Below are positions 1-5,746 of a stretch of 7,565 nucleotides of DNA, one piece after another; the first letter of the stretch is position 1; each line of letters starts with the position of its first letter. A program made the position numbers and the translations under genes. Origin of the DNA: Halieaceae bacterium (GTDB taxonomy: Bacteria > Pseudomonadota > Gammaproteobacteria > Pseudomonadales > Halieaceae); the NCBI GenBank assembly GCA_009886815.1, contig QXYP01000003.1:1-7565 (forward strand). Direction: 5' to 3'. The notes under the pieces were generated by a model. It was not told where the DNA came from. It worked only from the letters and a program-made list of their open reading frames with translations, and made no database searches.

Positions 1-521
1 TGCTGCTTGAGCGTGCCTCCATGGGCACACTGCGCGTTGACGGTCGAGATACAGCGCGTATTAAAGGTCGAAATATTGGCCGATATCGGGGTGAATTCGG
101 CATTGTATTTCAAGATCATCAGCTGCTTTACGACAGGTCAGTTCTTGAAAATGTAGCCCTACCCCTGGAAATAGCCGGTTTTCGTCCCCGTGATATTCAG
201 CGTAGAACCCGGGCTGCCCTCGATAAGGTGGGGCTTTTGGGGCGAGAGAAAGCCAATCCGGCGGTTTTATCCGGTGGAGAGCAGCAACGAGTGGGTATTG
301 CGCGAGCCGTGGTTGCAAGGCCCCGATTTTTGATTGCCGATGAACCTACAGGTAACCTCGATCCACAGCTGTCGGCAGAGATCATGGGGTTATTCGAGGC
401 GTTTAATCGCGTTGGCGTGACCGTTATTGTTGCGAGTCATGATCTCGCTTTAATTTCTAGACTACGCCACCGAATTGTCACGTTAAAAACCGGTAGGCTC
501 CTGGCAGGAGCCGGACTATGA
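1..521 (+). CDS. ftsE: Cell-division ABC transporter ATP-binding protein FtsE (5'-truncated by window edge)
   Basis: ATPase of the FtsEX complex, which sits at the inner face of the cytoplasmic membrane at the division septum and drives activation of periplasmic amidases through FtsX. The reading frame (first full codon at position 3) is open from the window edge; 172 residues are visible. FtsE is usually about 220 residues, so roughly 50 N-terminal residues including Walker A lie outside. The ATG at 21 is internal to the conserved fold and is not the real start. Visible in order: Q-loop FQDH followed by [19 protein letters not shown] signature [14 protein letters not shown], Walker [13 protein letters not shown], and H-loop [18 protein letters not shown] is typical of FtsE rather than other small ABC ATPases. 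The TGA overlaps the ftsX ATG (ATGA, 518-521), which supports the assignment. Confidence 0.96.
   Translation, partial: LLERASMGTLRVDGRDTARIKGRNIGRYRGEFGIVFQDHQLLYDRSVLENVALPLEIAGFRPRDIQRRTRAALDKVGLLGREKANPAVLSGGEQQRVGIARAVVARPRFLIADEPTGNLDPQLSAEIMGLFEAFNRVGVTVIVASHDLALISRLRHRIVTLKTGRLLAGAGL
496..512 (+). promoter_or_regulatory. Hairpin covering the ftsX ribosome binding site
   Basis: GGCTCCT (496-502) and AGGAGCC (506-512) are perfect 7-bp inverted arms around a 3-nt GGC loop. The right arm contains AGGAG (506-510), the Shine-Dalgarno sequence 7 nt upstream of the ftsX ATG at 518. In mRNA the stem would hide this site unless a ribosome finishing ftsE opens it. The inverted repeat and its position are seen directly; a coupling role is inferred. 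The same bases encode the last residues of FtsE, so a coding coincidence is possible. Confidence 0.5.
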
Positions 522-1474
522 ATAGGCCTGCGGCGGGGCTTGGCATTGCCCCTAGGCGCACCGTGGTTTCATGGGTACATCACCATCGGCAGGCAGCGTC
601 TAGCAGTTTACTGCGTGCCCTACGAGTACCGGTAGCGACAGGCCTGACGTGGCTCGTGGTGGGAATCGCACTGGCGTTGCCTGCCTCGCTGCTGGTGATT
701 TTACAAAACATTGAGGCGGTGACCAGCGACATGCGCTCGCCGGCGCGTTTTTCTGTGTTGCTCGAATCGGGTACCTCGTTGAACAGCGCTCAAGATATTC
801 TAAGTCGCGTTGAGAGCCGGGTTGATGTGCGCGATGTGACGCTCATTCCCAAAGATCAAGCGCTGGCAAGGTTTGCTGCTGATACCGGGTTGGTGGGGTT
901 GCTGGATTCTATTCCGGACAATCCCTTGCCCCATACGTTGCTGGTTAACCCCTTGGTGAGTGTTGAATCGGAAGGCTTGTCAGAGCTAGCTCAAGGATTA
1001 AAGGCTGTGCGGGGTGTTGATCAAGTGGTGTTTGATACGCTTTGGCAGGCTCGATTAGCCGGCGTACTGCAAGCAGGTAGGCGGCTCGTGATGGGGATTG
1101 GCTTGCTCATGATGATGGGAGCTGTTCTTATTTTGGCCAATACGATTCGCCTTGCTATCGATGCCCGTCGGGATGAAATTGTTGTGATTAAATTGATTGG
1201 TGCGAATAACGCTTATGCGCGTCGTCCTTTTTTATATACCGGATTGTGGTCAGGCTTTGGCGGCGGGTTACTGGGCGCCATTATGGTCGGCGTTTTTTTC
1301 ATCTACTTATCTGAGCCGGTTAATCAGCTGCTACAGCTTTACAACAGTGATCGGCGTTTTACCGGGCTGGGGATCATGGGCGTTTTGAATATGATGTTTC
1401 TCGGCGGGACTCTAGGGTTGCTCAGCGCCTGGCATGCTGCAACGAGTCAGCTTAGAGAGCTTGAGCCCCGATAG
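518..1474 (+). CDS. ftsX: Cell-division protein FtsX, membrane subunit of FtsEX
   Basis: Inner-membrane partner of FtsE; its periplasmic domain is known in the family to bind activators of septal amidases such as EnvC. The 318-residue protein has the expected layout: a cytoplasmic N-terminus (1-39), TM1 (about 40-62), a periplasmic domain (about 63-187) containing the family motif SIPDNPLPHTLLV, then TM2 (about 190-214), TM3 (about 239-264) and TM4 (about 283-305). Between TM2 and TM3 lies RRDEIVVIKLIGAN followed by RRPFLYTG, highly characteristic of FtsX. The ATG at 518 has AGGAG 7 nt upstream and overlaps the ftsE stop by 4 bp, pointing to translational coupling and stoichiometric synthesis. 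No intrinsic terminator is visible after the gene, so some readthrough into rpoH is possible. Confidence 0.97.
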   Translation: MNRPAAGLGIAPRRTVVSWVHHHRQAASSSLLRALRVPVATGLTWLVVGIALALPASLLVILQNIEAVTSDMRSPARFSVLLESGTSLNSAQDILSRVESRVDVRDVTLIPKDQALARFAADTGLVGLLDSIPDNPLPHTLLVNPLVSVESEGLSELAQGLKAVRGVDQVVFDTLWQARLAGVLQAGRRLVMGIGLLMMMGAVLILANTIRLAIDARRDEIVVIKLIGANNAYARRPFLYTGLWSGFGGGLLGAIMVGVFFIYLSEPVNQLLQLYNSDRRFTGLGIMGVLNMMFLGGTLGLLSAWHAATSQLRELEPR

Positions 1475-1510
1475 CTTTTCATTCTCCACGGTTAGTGAAC
1501 TTTTCCTTGA

Positions 1511-1537
1511 TTAGCACTCTCTAACGCAGAGTGCTAA
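1511..1537. promoter_or_regulatory. CIRCE operator (HrcA binding site) upstream of rpoH
   Basis: TTAGCACTC (1511-1519), a 9-nt spacer (1520-1528), then GAGTGCTAA (1529-1537). The arms are perfect reverse complements and match the published CIRCE consensus TTAGCACTC-N9-GAGTGCTAA at all 18 defined positions. CIRCE is the operator of the heat-shock repressor HrcA, whose activity depends on GroEL; it is usually found before groESL or hrcA/dnaK operons. Here it lies 31 bp before the rpoH start codon and its right arm overlaps the likely -10 hexamer, a classic repressor position. An 18-of-18 match with correct spacing is very unlikely by chance. hrcA itself is not in the window. Confidence 0.93.
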
Positions 1538-1540
1538 AAT
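1532..1540 (+). promoter_or_regulatory. Probable extended -10 promoter of rpoH
   Basis: TGCTAAAAT combines a TGN extension with the hexamer TAAAAT (1535-1540), one mismatch from TATAAT. At 17-bp spacing the -35 position (1512-1517, TAGCAC) is weak, as extended -10 promoters tolerate. A better TTGATT at 1507-1512 is 22 bp away, too far to pair. The predicted transcript start is near 1547, giving a leader of about 22 nt. The overlap with the right CIRCE arm supports the call. It is a sequence-based prediction. Confidence 0.55.
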
Positions 1541-1552
1541 AAGGTATCGAGT

Positions 1553-1560
1553 GGAGGAGG
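1553..1560 (+). promoter_or_regulatory. Strong ribosome binding site that fixes the rpoH start
   Basis: GGAGGAGG is a near-perfect Shine-Dalgarno sequence, 8 nt upstream of the ATG at 1569. An in-frame GTG at 1551 would place this site inside the coding region with nothing comparable in front of it, so the ATG is preferred. Confidence 0.85.
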
Positions 1561-1568
1561 ATAACGAT

Positions 1569-2444
1569 ATGTCCGAATCAGGAAAAACAGTAGCCATGGG
1601 TCACGGGGCGGTCATGTTGATGACCCCTGGGGCTAATTTGCCGGCCTACGTTCAGGCGGTGAGCGGAATACCGATCCTGTCTGTTGAGCGTGAACGAGCA
1701 CTGGCGGAAAAATTGTATTATGAGGAATGTGTTGACTCTGCGAGAGAGTTAGTACTTGCTCACCTGCGTTTTGTTGTACACATCGCGCGCAGCTACTCAG
1801 GTTATGGGCTGGCCGAAGCAGACCTTATTCAAGAGGGTAATGTGGGCCTTATGAAAGCGGTAAAGCGCTTTGATCCCAACAAAGGCGTGCGCCTTGTTTC
1901 CTTCGCTGTGCATTGGATTAAAGCAGAAATGCATGAATTTATTTTACGTAACTGGCGCATTGTCAAAGTAGCAACGACTAAGGCCCAGCGTAAATTGTTC
2001 TTCAACTTGCGCAGCGCAAAGAAGTCTCTGGGCTGGTTGAGTGCGGAAGAGACCCGGGCGATCGCCGCAGATTTAGGCGTTGATGAGGCTGAAGTTCAAC
2101 GTATGGAAGGCCGTCTATCAAGCCGTGATATCGCCTTCGACCTTCCTACTGATGCCGATGACGAAGACGCCTGGCAATCACCACAGGCGTACTTAGACGA
2201 CATATCGACTGATCCAGCCCGCTGTATCGAGGCCGAAGATTCTGCTCGAGACGGTGAAGATAGATTGCGCTCCGCGATCGGCAGTTTAGATGAGCGAAGT
2301 CGCAATATTGTGACTCAGCGCTGGTTGGCTGAACAAAAAGCCACGTTGCATGAATTGGCCGCTGAATACGGTGTGTCGGCTGAGCGGATTCGCCAGCTGG
2401 AAGTCAATGCAATGAAAAAGCTTAAAAACTCACTCGTTATCTGA
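1569..2444 (+). CDS. rpoH: RNA polymerase heat-shock sigma factor RpoH (sigma-32)
   Basis: Alternative sigma factor that directs core RNA polymerase to chaperone and protease promoters under heat or protein-folding stress. The 291-residue product (E. coli 284) aligns throughout. Region 2 includes HLRFVVHIARSYSGYGL, DLIQEGNVGLMKAV and RLVSFAVHWIKAE. The RpoH-specific box QRKLFFNLR is at 140-148, the segment tied to chaperone and FtsH control and core binding. Region 4 ends with the helix-turn-helix TLHELAAEYGVSAERIRQLE (259-278) and NAMKKLK. The start is the ATG with GGAGGAGG 8 nt upstream; the upstream GTG at 1551 is rejected. The gene has its own promoter overlapped by a CIRCE operator, suggesting HrcA repression of transcription on top of the usual DnaK/GroEL/FtsH control of sigma-32 protein. 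The predicted leader is short. DUF423 and trmB genes follow closely. Confidence 0.98.
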   Translation: MSESGKTVAMGHGAVMLMTPGANLPAYVQAVSGIPILSVERERALAEKLYYEECVDSARELVLAHLRFVVHIARSYSGYGLAEADLIQEGNVGLMKAVKRFDPNKGVRLVSFAVHWIKAEMHEFILRNWRIVKVATTKAQRKLFFNLRSAKKSLGWLSAEETRAIAADLGVDEAEVQRMEGRLSSRDIAFDLPTDADDEDAWQSPQAYLDDISTDPARCIEAEDSARDGEDRLRSAIGSLDERSRNIVTQRWLAEQKATLHELAAEYGVSAERIRQLEVNAMKKLKNSLVI

Positions 2445-2454
2445 GTTTCGAAAG

Positions 2455-2877
2455 GTGGTGGGTGAAGCGCCCCGTTGGCCAAGATCTATGGCTGCGTTAT
2501 TGGGCTTTCTGGGTGTAGCAGCCGGCGCGTTTGGTGCACACGGGCTACGTAATTTGGTGACGCCCGAGCAGATGAGCACCTGGGAGACGGCGGCGGATTA
2601 TCAGCTTTTGCATGCCATCGCGCTCCTTGCGGTATCGGCTTGGCAACAGAGTATCCATTCATCCCGACTTCAATTTTGGCTGTTGCTGGCCAGCGGGTTG
2701 ATGGTCACGGGTGTGCTCCTGTTCTCGGGTTCCCTTTATCTGCTTGTGTTAACCAGCATCAGCGCCTTTGGGCCGGTGACGCCGGTGGGCGGGGTCGCTT
2801 TACTGGCGTCGTGGCTAATACTGTTTGGGTGTGCGATGGCCAAGGGCAGTAACGTGGCAACGCCGCCGTCCTCATGA
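2455..2877 (+). CDS. DUF423 family small membrane protein (YgdD-like)
   Basis: Inner-membrane protein of unknown function. The 140-residue product carries the DUF423 hallmarks GAFGAHGL (24-31), YQLLHAIALL (49-58), LLFSGSLYLL (88-97) and FGPVTPVGGVALLASW (105-120). Hydrophobic segments are at about 12-32, 48-63, 72-102 and 107-128, giving about four membrane helices, with a short polar tail. The start is uncertain: GTG codons at 2455 or 2458 give an N-terminus close to E. coli YgdD in length, while the ATG at 2488 would remove 11 residues just before the first helix. No well-spaced ribosome binding site precedes any of them, although purine-rich AAAGGTGG overlaps the GTGs, so coupling to rpoH (stop 10 bp upstream) is plausible. 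The TGA overlaps the trmB ATG. Confidence 0.9.
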   Translation: MVGEAPRWPRSMAALLGFLGVAAGAFGAHGLRNLVTPEQMSTWETAADYQLLHAIALLAVSAWQQSIHSSRLQFWLLLASGLMVTGVLLFSGSLYLLVLTSISAFGPVTPVGGVALLASWLILFGCAMAKGSNVATPPSS

Positions 2878-3560
2878 AAGACCTCAATCGACCTATTCGC
2901 AGCTTTGTTTTACGGGCGGGTAGAATGACAGCAGGCCAAGAGCGGGGCTGGTCGGTTGGTTTCCCTCGATTTGGTCTAACCGCGTCTGCGGGACGGCTGA
3001 ATTGGGAGTCAGATTGGGAGGCTCAGGGCCGACGAATTGTCGAGATCGGTTTTGGGATGGGTGATTCACTGCTGACTATGGCAGAGACTGCGCCCGTCGA
3101 TCGATTTTTAGGTATCGAGGTGCATACCCCAGGTGTTGGCCGCTTACTCGGCCAGGCTTTGGAGCGGGATATAGCCAATATTCGCGTTTATGCTGAAGAC
3201 GCTATGGTTGTATTTGAAGAGTGCATTCCCAAGGGCTCGGTAGACATTCTGCAAATCTTTTTTCCTGACCCTTGGCACAAGAAGCGCCATCATAAGCGTC
3301 GACTGATACAACCTGCTTTTATTGCCAAGGCGTCAGCGCTGCTCGCTCCGGGTGGGCGGATTCATTTAGCGACTGACTGGATGCCCTATGCTGAGGACAT
3401 GTTGACGGTCTTGCAGGCTGAGCCGACCTTGCGCAATACGGCAGAGACGGGTGACTACGTTCTCCGCCCATCCTGGCGTCCCGAGACGAAATTTGAGCGC
3501 CGCGGCACGAAACTGGGCCATGGCGTACGTGACCTACTCTTTGAGAAGCTGGGCGCCTAG
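2874..3560 (+). CDS. trmB: tRNA (guanine-N7-)-methyltransferase TrmB
   Basis: Cytoplasmic SAM-dependent enzyme that forms m7G at position 46 of the tRNA variable loop. The 228-residue protein has the family motifs in order: RPIRSFVLRAGRMTAGQ (6-22), SAM-binding EIGFGMG (57-63), GIEVHTPGVG (80-89), catalytic and tRNA-binding FFPDPWHKKRHHKRR (129-143), ATDW (166-169) and TKFERRG (205-211) followed by LGHGV. The length is close to the E. coli enzyme. The ATG at 2874 overlaps the DUF423 stop (ATGA) and has no clear Shine-Dalgarno sequence, so translation is probably coupled. The last 27 bp overlap the end of hemW on the other strand. The gene is likely the third member of an rpoH-led transcription unit. 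Confidence 0.97.
   Translation: MKDLNRPIRSFVLRAGRMTAGQERGWSVGFPRFGLTASAGRLNWESDWEAQGRRIVEIGFGMGDSLLTMAETAPVDRFLGIEVHTPGVGRLLGQALERDIANIRVYAEDAMVVFEECIPKGSVDILQIFFPDPWHKKRHHKRRLIQPAFIAKASALLAPGGRIHLATDWMPYAEDMLTVLQAEPTLRNTAETGDYVLRPSWRPETKFERRGTKLGHGVRDLLFEKLGA
3534..3560. other. Tail-to-tail coding overlap of trmB and hemW
   Basis: The trmB stop TAG is at 3558-3560 (plus strand) and the hemW stop TAG is at 3534-3536 read on the minus strand, so 27 bp code for the C-termini of both proteins. No non-coding space or T-tract hairpin exists between the converging units, so neither can end at an intrinsic terminator before entering the other gene. The two mRNAs must be complementary at their 3' ends. 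Confidence 0.9.
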
Positions 3561-4748
3561 CACTTCTTCTGGGTCATCCATGAAGCTGGCCACCACATCG
3601 TTTAAAAATCTAAATCCATGGGTCGTCGTCGCGATGACTTCACGGTCATCCGACATTAGGCCCCTCGCCACAAGTTGGTCGATGTGCGGCTTCACAACGG
3701 CTAATTCGAGGCCAGTGTGCGCCTTAAAAAGTGATGCGGGTACGCCCTCTTTAAGACGAAGCGCGTTTAACATAAATTCTATGGGTAGCTCCGAATTTGG
3801 CAGTTCCTGATAGTGAGGCTTAACGCCTTCGGTGACACCGGCAAGATAATCTCGAGGTGATCGGCTTCGACGAGTGCGAACAACCGAGCCATCATCCCCA
3901 GTGATCTTTCCATGGGCACCCGCACCAATGCCTATGTAATCTCCAAAAGTCCAATAGTTAAGATTGTGTTGGGAACGCTGCTGCGGGCCGGCCCATGCCG
4001 ATACCTCATACTGGGTAAGGCCAGAGGCGTTGAATCGAGCTTCTCCCGCATCCTGAATATCTGTGAGAATGTCGTCGTGAGGGAGTGTCGGCGGTCGTGA
4101 CCAAAAGGTGGTGTTGGGCTCAATGGTCAATTGGTACCAGGAAATATGCCCGCGGGAGGCGTCGATGGCCCGGTCTAAATCGTCAAGAGCCGCCCCCACC
4201 GTTTGGTTCGGCAAGCCGTGCATAATATCGAGATTAAAACGGTTGAAATGGCTTTTTGCCAAATGAATGGCCTGAATCGCTTGAGCCTTGTCATGAACCC
4301 GCCCTAGGGCTGCGAGCTGTGGGTCAGCAAAGGATTGAATGCCTAAGCTGAGGCGGTTAACACCGGCACTCCGGTACGCAGCAAATCTTTTGGCCTCAGC
4401 ACTACCGGGATTGGCTTCCATGGTAATTTCAACCCCTGAGCCAATACCCCAGAGCTGGTCAATGCCTTTAAGCAGCCTAGCGATACTGGGGCCGCTGAAT
4501 AAGCTCGGTGTTCCTCCGCCCAAAAAGACCGAGAAAAGAGGCCTTGAGGGGGCTTTAAGGCGCTGTTGTCGCAGGTCGGTCAGTAACGCATCGATATAGC
4601 CGTCCTCTAGATGGCTATCGAACTGTTCATGAGAATTAAAATCACAGTAGGGACACTTTCGCTCACACCAAGGTAGGTGAACGTAAAGGGCTAATGGAAT
4701 CAGATTAGTGTTCAAGTTTTTGGCGTAGTATTCGCACGGCTTGGCCAC
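3534..4748 (-). CDS. hemW: HemW, radical-SAM-fold heme chaperone
   Basis: HemW binds heme and a [4Fe-4S] cluster and is thought to deliver heme to respiratory enzymes. It was long annotated as oxygen-independent coproporphyrinogen oxidase but lacks that activity in tested cases. The radical-SAM cysteines are C28, C32 and C35 (CX3CX2C, in WCERKCPYCDFNSH); the extra HemN-type cysteine is absent (DF follows C35). Further motifs are GGGTPS (77-82), EITMEANPG (107-115), GVNRLSLGIQSF (129-140), FNLDIMHGLPNQT (171-183), the HNLNYW box (261-266) with YIGIGAGAHGK, and a C-terminal winged-helix-like part (about 330-395). The start is uncertain: the GTG at 4748 gives 404 residues and overlaps rdgB by 44 bp; a TTG at 4715 gives 393 residues, nearer E. 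coli's 378. The C-terminus is also slightly long and runs into trmB. Last gene of the visible minus-strand operon. Confidence 0.95.
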   Translation of the reverse strand: MAKPCEYYAKNLNTNLIPLALYVHLPWCERKCPYCDFNSHEQFDSHLEDGYIDALLTDLRQQRLKAPSRPLFSVFLGGGTPSLFSGPSIARLLKGIDQLWGIGSGVEITMEANPGSAEAKRFAAYRSAGVNRLSLGIQSFADPQLAALGRVHDKAQAIQAIHLAKSHFNRFNLDIMHGLPNQTVGAALDDLDRAIDASRGHISWYQLTIEPNTTFWSRPPTLPHDDILTDIQDAGEARFNASGLTQYEVSAWAGPQQRSQHNLNYWTFGDYIGIGAGAHGKITGDDGSVVRTRRSRSPRDYLAGVTEGVKPHYQELPNSELPIEFMLNALRLKEGVPASLFKAHTGLELAVVKPHIDQLVARGLMSDDREVIATTTHGFRFLNDVVASFMDDPEEVLGAQLLKE

Positions 4749-5301
4749 GATGACTCAGTGCTTGCTTCTCTGCGCGGCTAAGTTGTGCAGCGGTTCGGCC
4801 TGATTCGTCTACCTGAAATAAGGGGTCATAACCAAACCCCGATGTTCCTGAGGGCAATTTTGCAATGTGGCCATGCCAGTAACCCTCAGCAATGATGGGC
4901 GTTGGGTCATTGGCGCTCGCTATTTTAACCAGCACACACACGAACCAGGCCTTGCGGTCTTGTCCGTGCAGGGGAAGCATTTCCTGCAAAAGCTTTTCAT
5001 TGTTTTGCGTATCGCCCTGACCAGAAAATCGTGCTGAGTGAATACCCGGGGCACCACCCAGAGCCGGAACCACTAGACCGGAATCGTCTGCTAAGGCCGG
5101 TAGGCCCGTATGAAGCGCGGCATTGCGGGCCTTTTTTAGCGCATTTTCGACGAAGGTCAGACCATCTTCTTCCGCCTCGGGTACGGCAAAGTCGCTTTGG
5201 GGTTGCAACTTAAGGCCTGTGTCTGACATGGCTGCCTGTAGCTCTTTGAGCTTTCCCAGGTTGCCACTGGCGAGCACAGTTATGTTGTTACTGCCGGTCA
5301 C
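4705..5301 (-). CDS. rdgB: dITP/XTP pyrophosphatase RdgB (Ham1 family)
   Basis: Hydrolyses non-canonical purine triphosphates (ITP, dITP, XTP) to monophosphates and pyrophosphate, keeping deaminated bases out of DNA and RNA. From the chosen GTG the product is 198 residues, matching the family (E. coli 197). Motifs: substrate-binding ASGNLGKLKEL (11-21), EDGLTFVENALKKAR (45-59), catalytic-region ADDSGL (71-76) with D72 equivalent to the E. coli general base, GGAPGIHSARFSG (82-94), GFGYDP (155-160) and the C-terminal SHRGQA (183-188). An upstream ATG at 5391 would add 30 non-homologous residues and overlap DUF4426 by 86 bp. The GTG at 5301 has AAGGG 7 nt upstream and follows the DUF4426 stop by 4 bp, so it is preferred. 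Confidence 0.96.
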   Translation of the reverse strand: MTGSNNITVLASGNLGKLKELQAAMSDTGLKLQPQSDFAVPEAEEDGLTFVENALKKARNAALHTGLPALADDSGLVVPALGGAPGIHSARFSGQGDTQNNEKLLQEMLPLHGQDRKAWFVCVLVKIASANDPTPIIAEGYWHGHIAKLPSGTSGFGYDPLFQVDESGRTAAQLSRAEKQALSHRGQAVRILRQKLEH

Positions 5302-5305
5302 CGGA

Positions 5306-5746
5306 TCACCCTTCGGTTTGTTTCCACAGTTGAGTCTTAAACTTGTAATGGTAGGTTTGGTCACTTCCTTCGGGTCGGAAGTCAAATTCAAAGAAACGCC
5401 ACTCGCGGTCTATGAACTCGAAGTCTGCGATGTAGTAGGTCGCGTTATTTTCGCGAATCTCTTTAAACTCTAATGTGTCACCCCGAATGAGGTCCCAGGT
5501 TTCGCCCTTTATTAGCATGGGCCGACCCGCAGTTTCGCCCGCGTCGACATCTCTTACGGACAAGGTGAGGATGGCCTTAAAATCACCCCGGGCTATACCG
5601 TACTCTGCGGCAATCTCGGGGGATAAGAACGTTGTATAGACGACACTACGATGGAGCTCGAAGCGGTCGAAACGCTCGGATTGCTGTGCCTGAGCCCCCA
5701 TCGACATTAACGAGAGCGCCATAAACAAAATAAGGCTTAGTCGCAT
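5306..5746 (-). CDS. DUF4426 family exported protein of unknown function
   Basis: A 146-residue protein with a clear signal peptide: basic MR, hydrophobic core LSLILFMALSLMSM, and a likely signal peptidase I site after AQA (residue 20), predicting a mature periplasmic protein of about 126 residues. No lipobox cysteine is present. The mature part is rich in aromatic and acidic residues and in alternating patterns suggesting beta structure (DFEFIDREWRFFEFDFRPEG). The fit to DUF4426 rests on size, signal peptide and the known position of this family between metW and rdgB in Pseudomonas-type genomes. The ATG at 5746 overlaps the end of metW by 10 bp and is preceded by AGGA at suitable spacing. 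No enzymatic motif was recognised, so its function is unknown. Confidence 0.82.
   Translation of the reverse strand: MRLSLILFMALSLMSMGAQAQQSERFDRFELHRSVVYTTFLSPEIAAEYGIARGDFKAILTLSVRDVDAGETAGRPMLIKGETWDLIRGDTLEFKEIRENNATYYIADFEFIDREWRFFEFDFRPEGSDQTYHYKFKTQLWKQTEG
5309..5313 (-). promoter_or_regulatory. Ribosome binding site of rdgB
   Basis: On the minus strand AAGGG lies 7 nt before the GTG at 5301-5299, within the last codons of the DUF4426 gene. It favours this GTG over the longer reading frame beginning at 5391. Confidence 0.7.

Noticed and set aside
21..23. ATG at 21 as the ftsE start
   Set aside because: The frame is open to the window edge and the upstream codons fit FtsE; a protein starting here would lack Walker A.
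1506..1535. A sigma-32-type promoter starting at CTTGATT (1506-1512)
   Set aside because: No CCCCAT-like -10 occurs 13-15 bp downstream; only the -35-like heptamer is present.
1511..1540. The palindrome before rpoH as an intrinsic terminator of ftsEX
   Set aside because: The arms are not GC-rich, the loop is 9 nt, and the bases after it (AATAAGG) are not a T-tract. An exact CIRCE match explains it better.
1551..1568. GTG at 1551 as the rpoH start
   Set aside because: It would place the GGAGGAGG ribosome binding site inside the gene with no site upstream; the ATG at 1569 is ideally spaced.
3534..4748. hemN, oxygen-independent coproporphyrinogen III oxidase
   Set aside because: The cysteine motif is CX3CX2C without the additional HemN cysteine, and the HNLNYW region and length fit HemW.
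5302..5391. Extended rdgB start at 5391
   Set aside because: The extra 30 residues have no family counterpart and overlap DUF4426; the GTG at 5301 has a good ribosome binding site and gives the normal length.
5123..5473. Plus-strand open frame opposite rdgB/DUF4426, and similar long antisense frames elsewhere
   Set aside because: They lie wholly within well-supported genes on the other strand, show no recognisable motifs, and have no convincing initiation signals.
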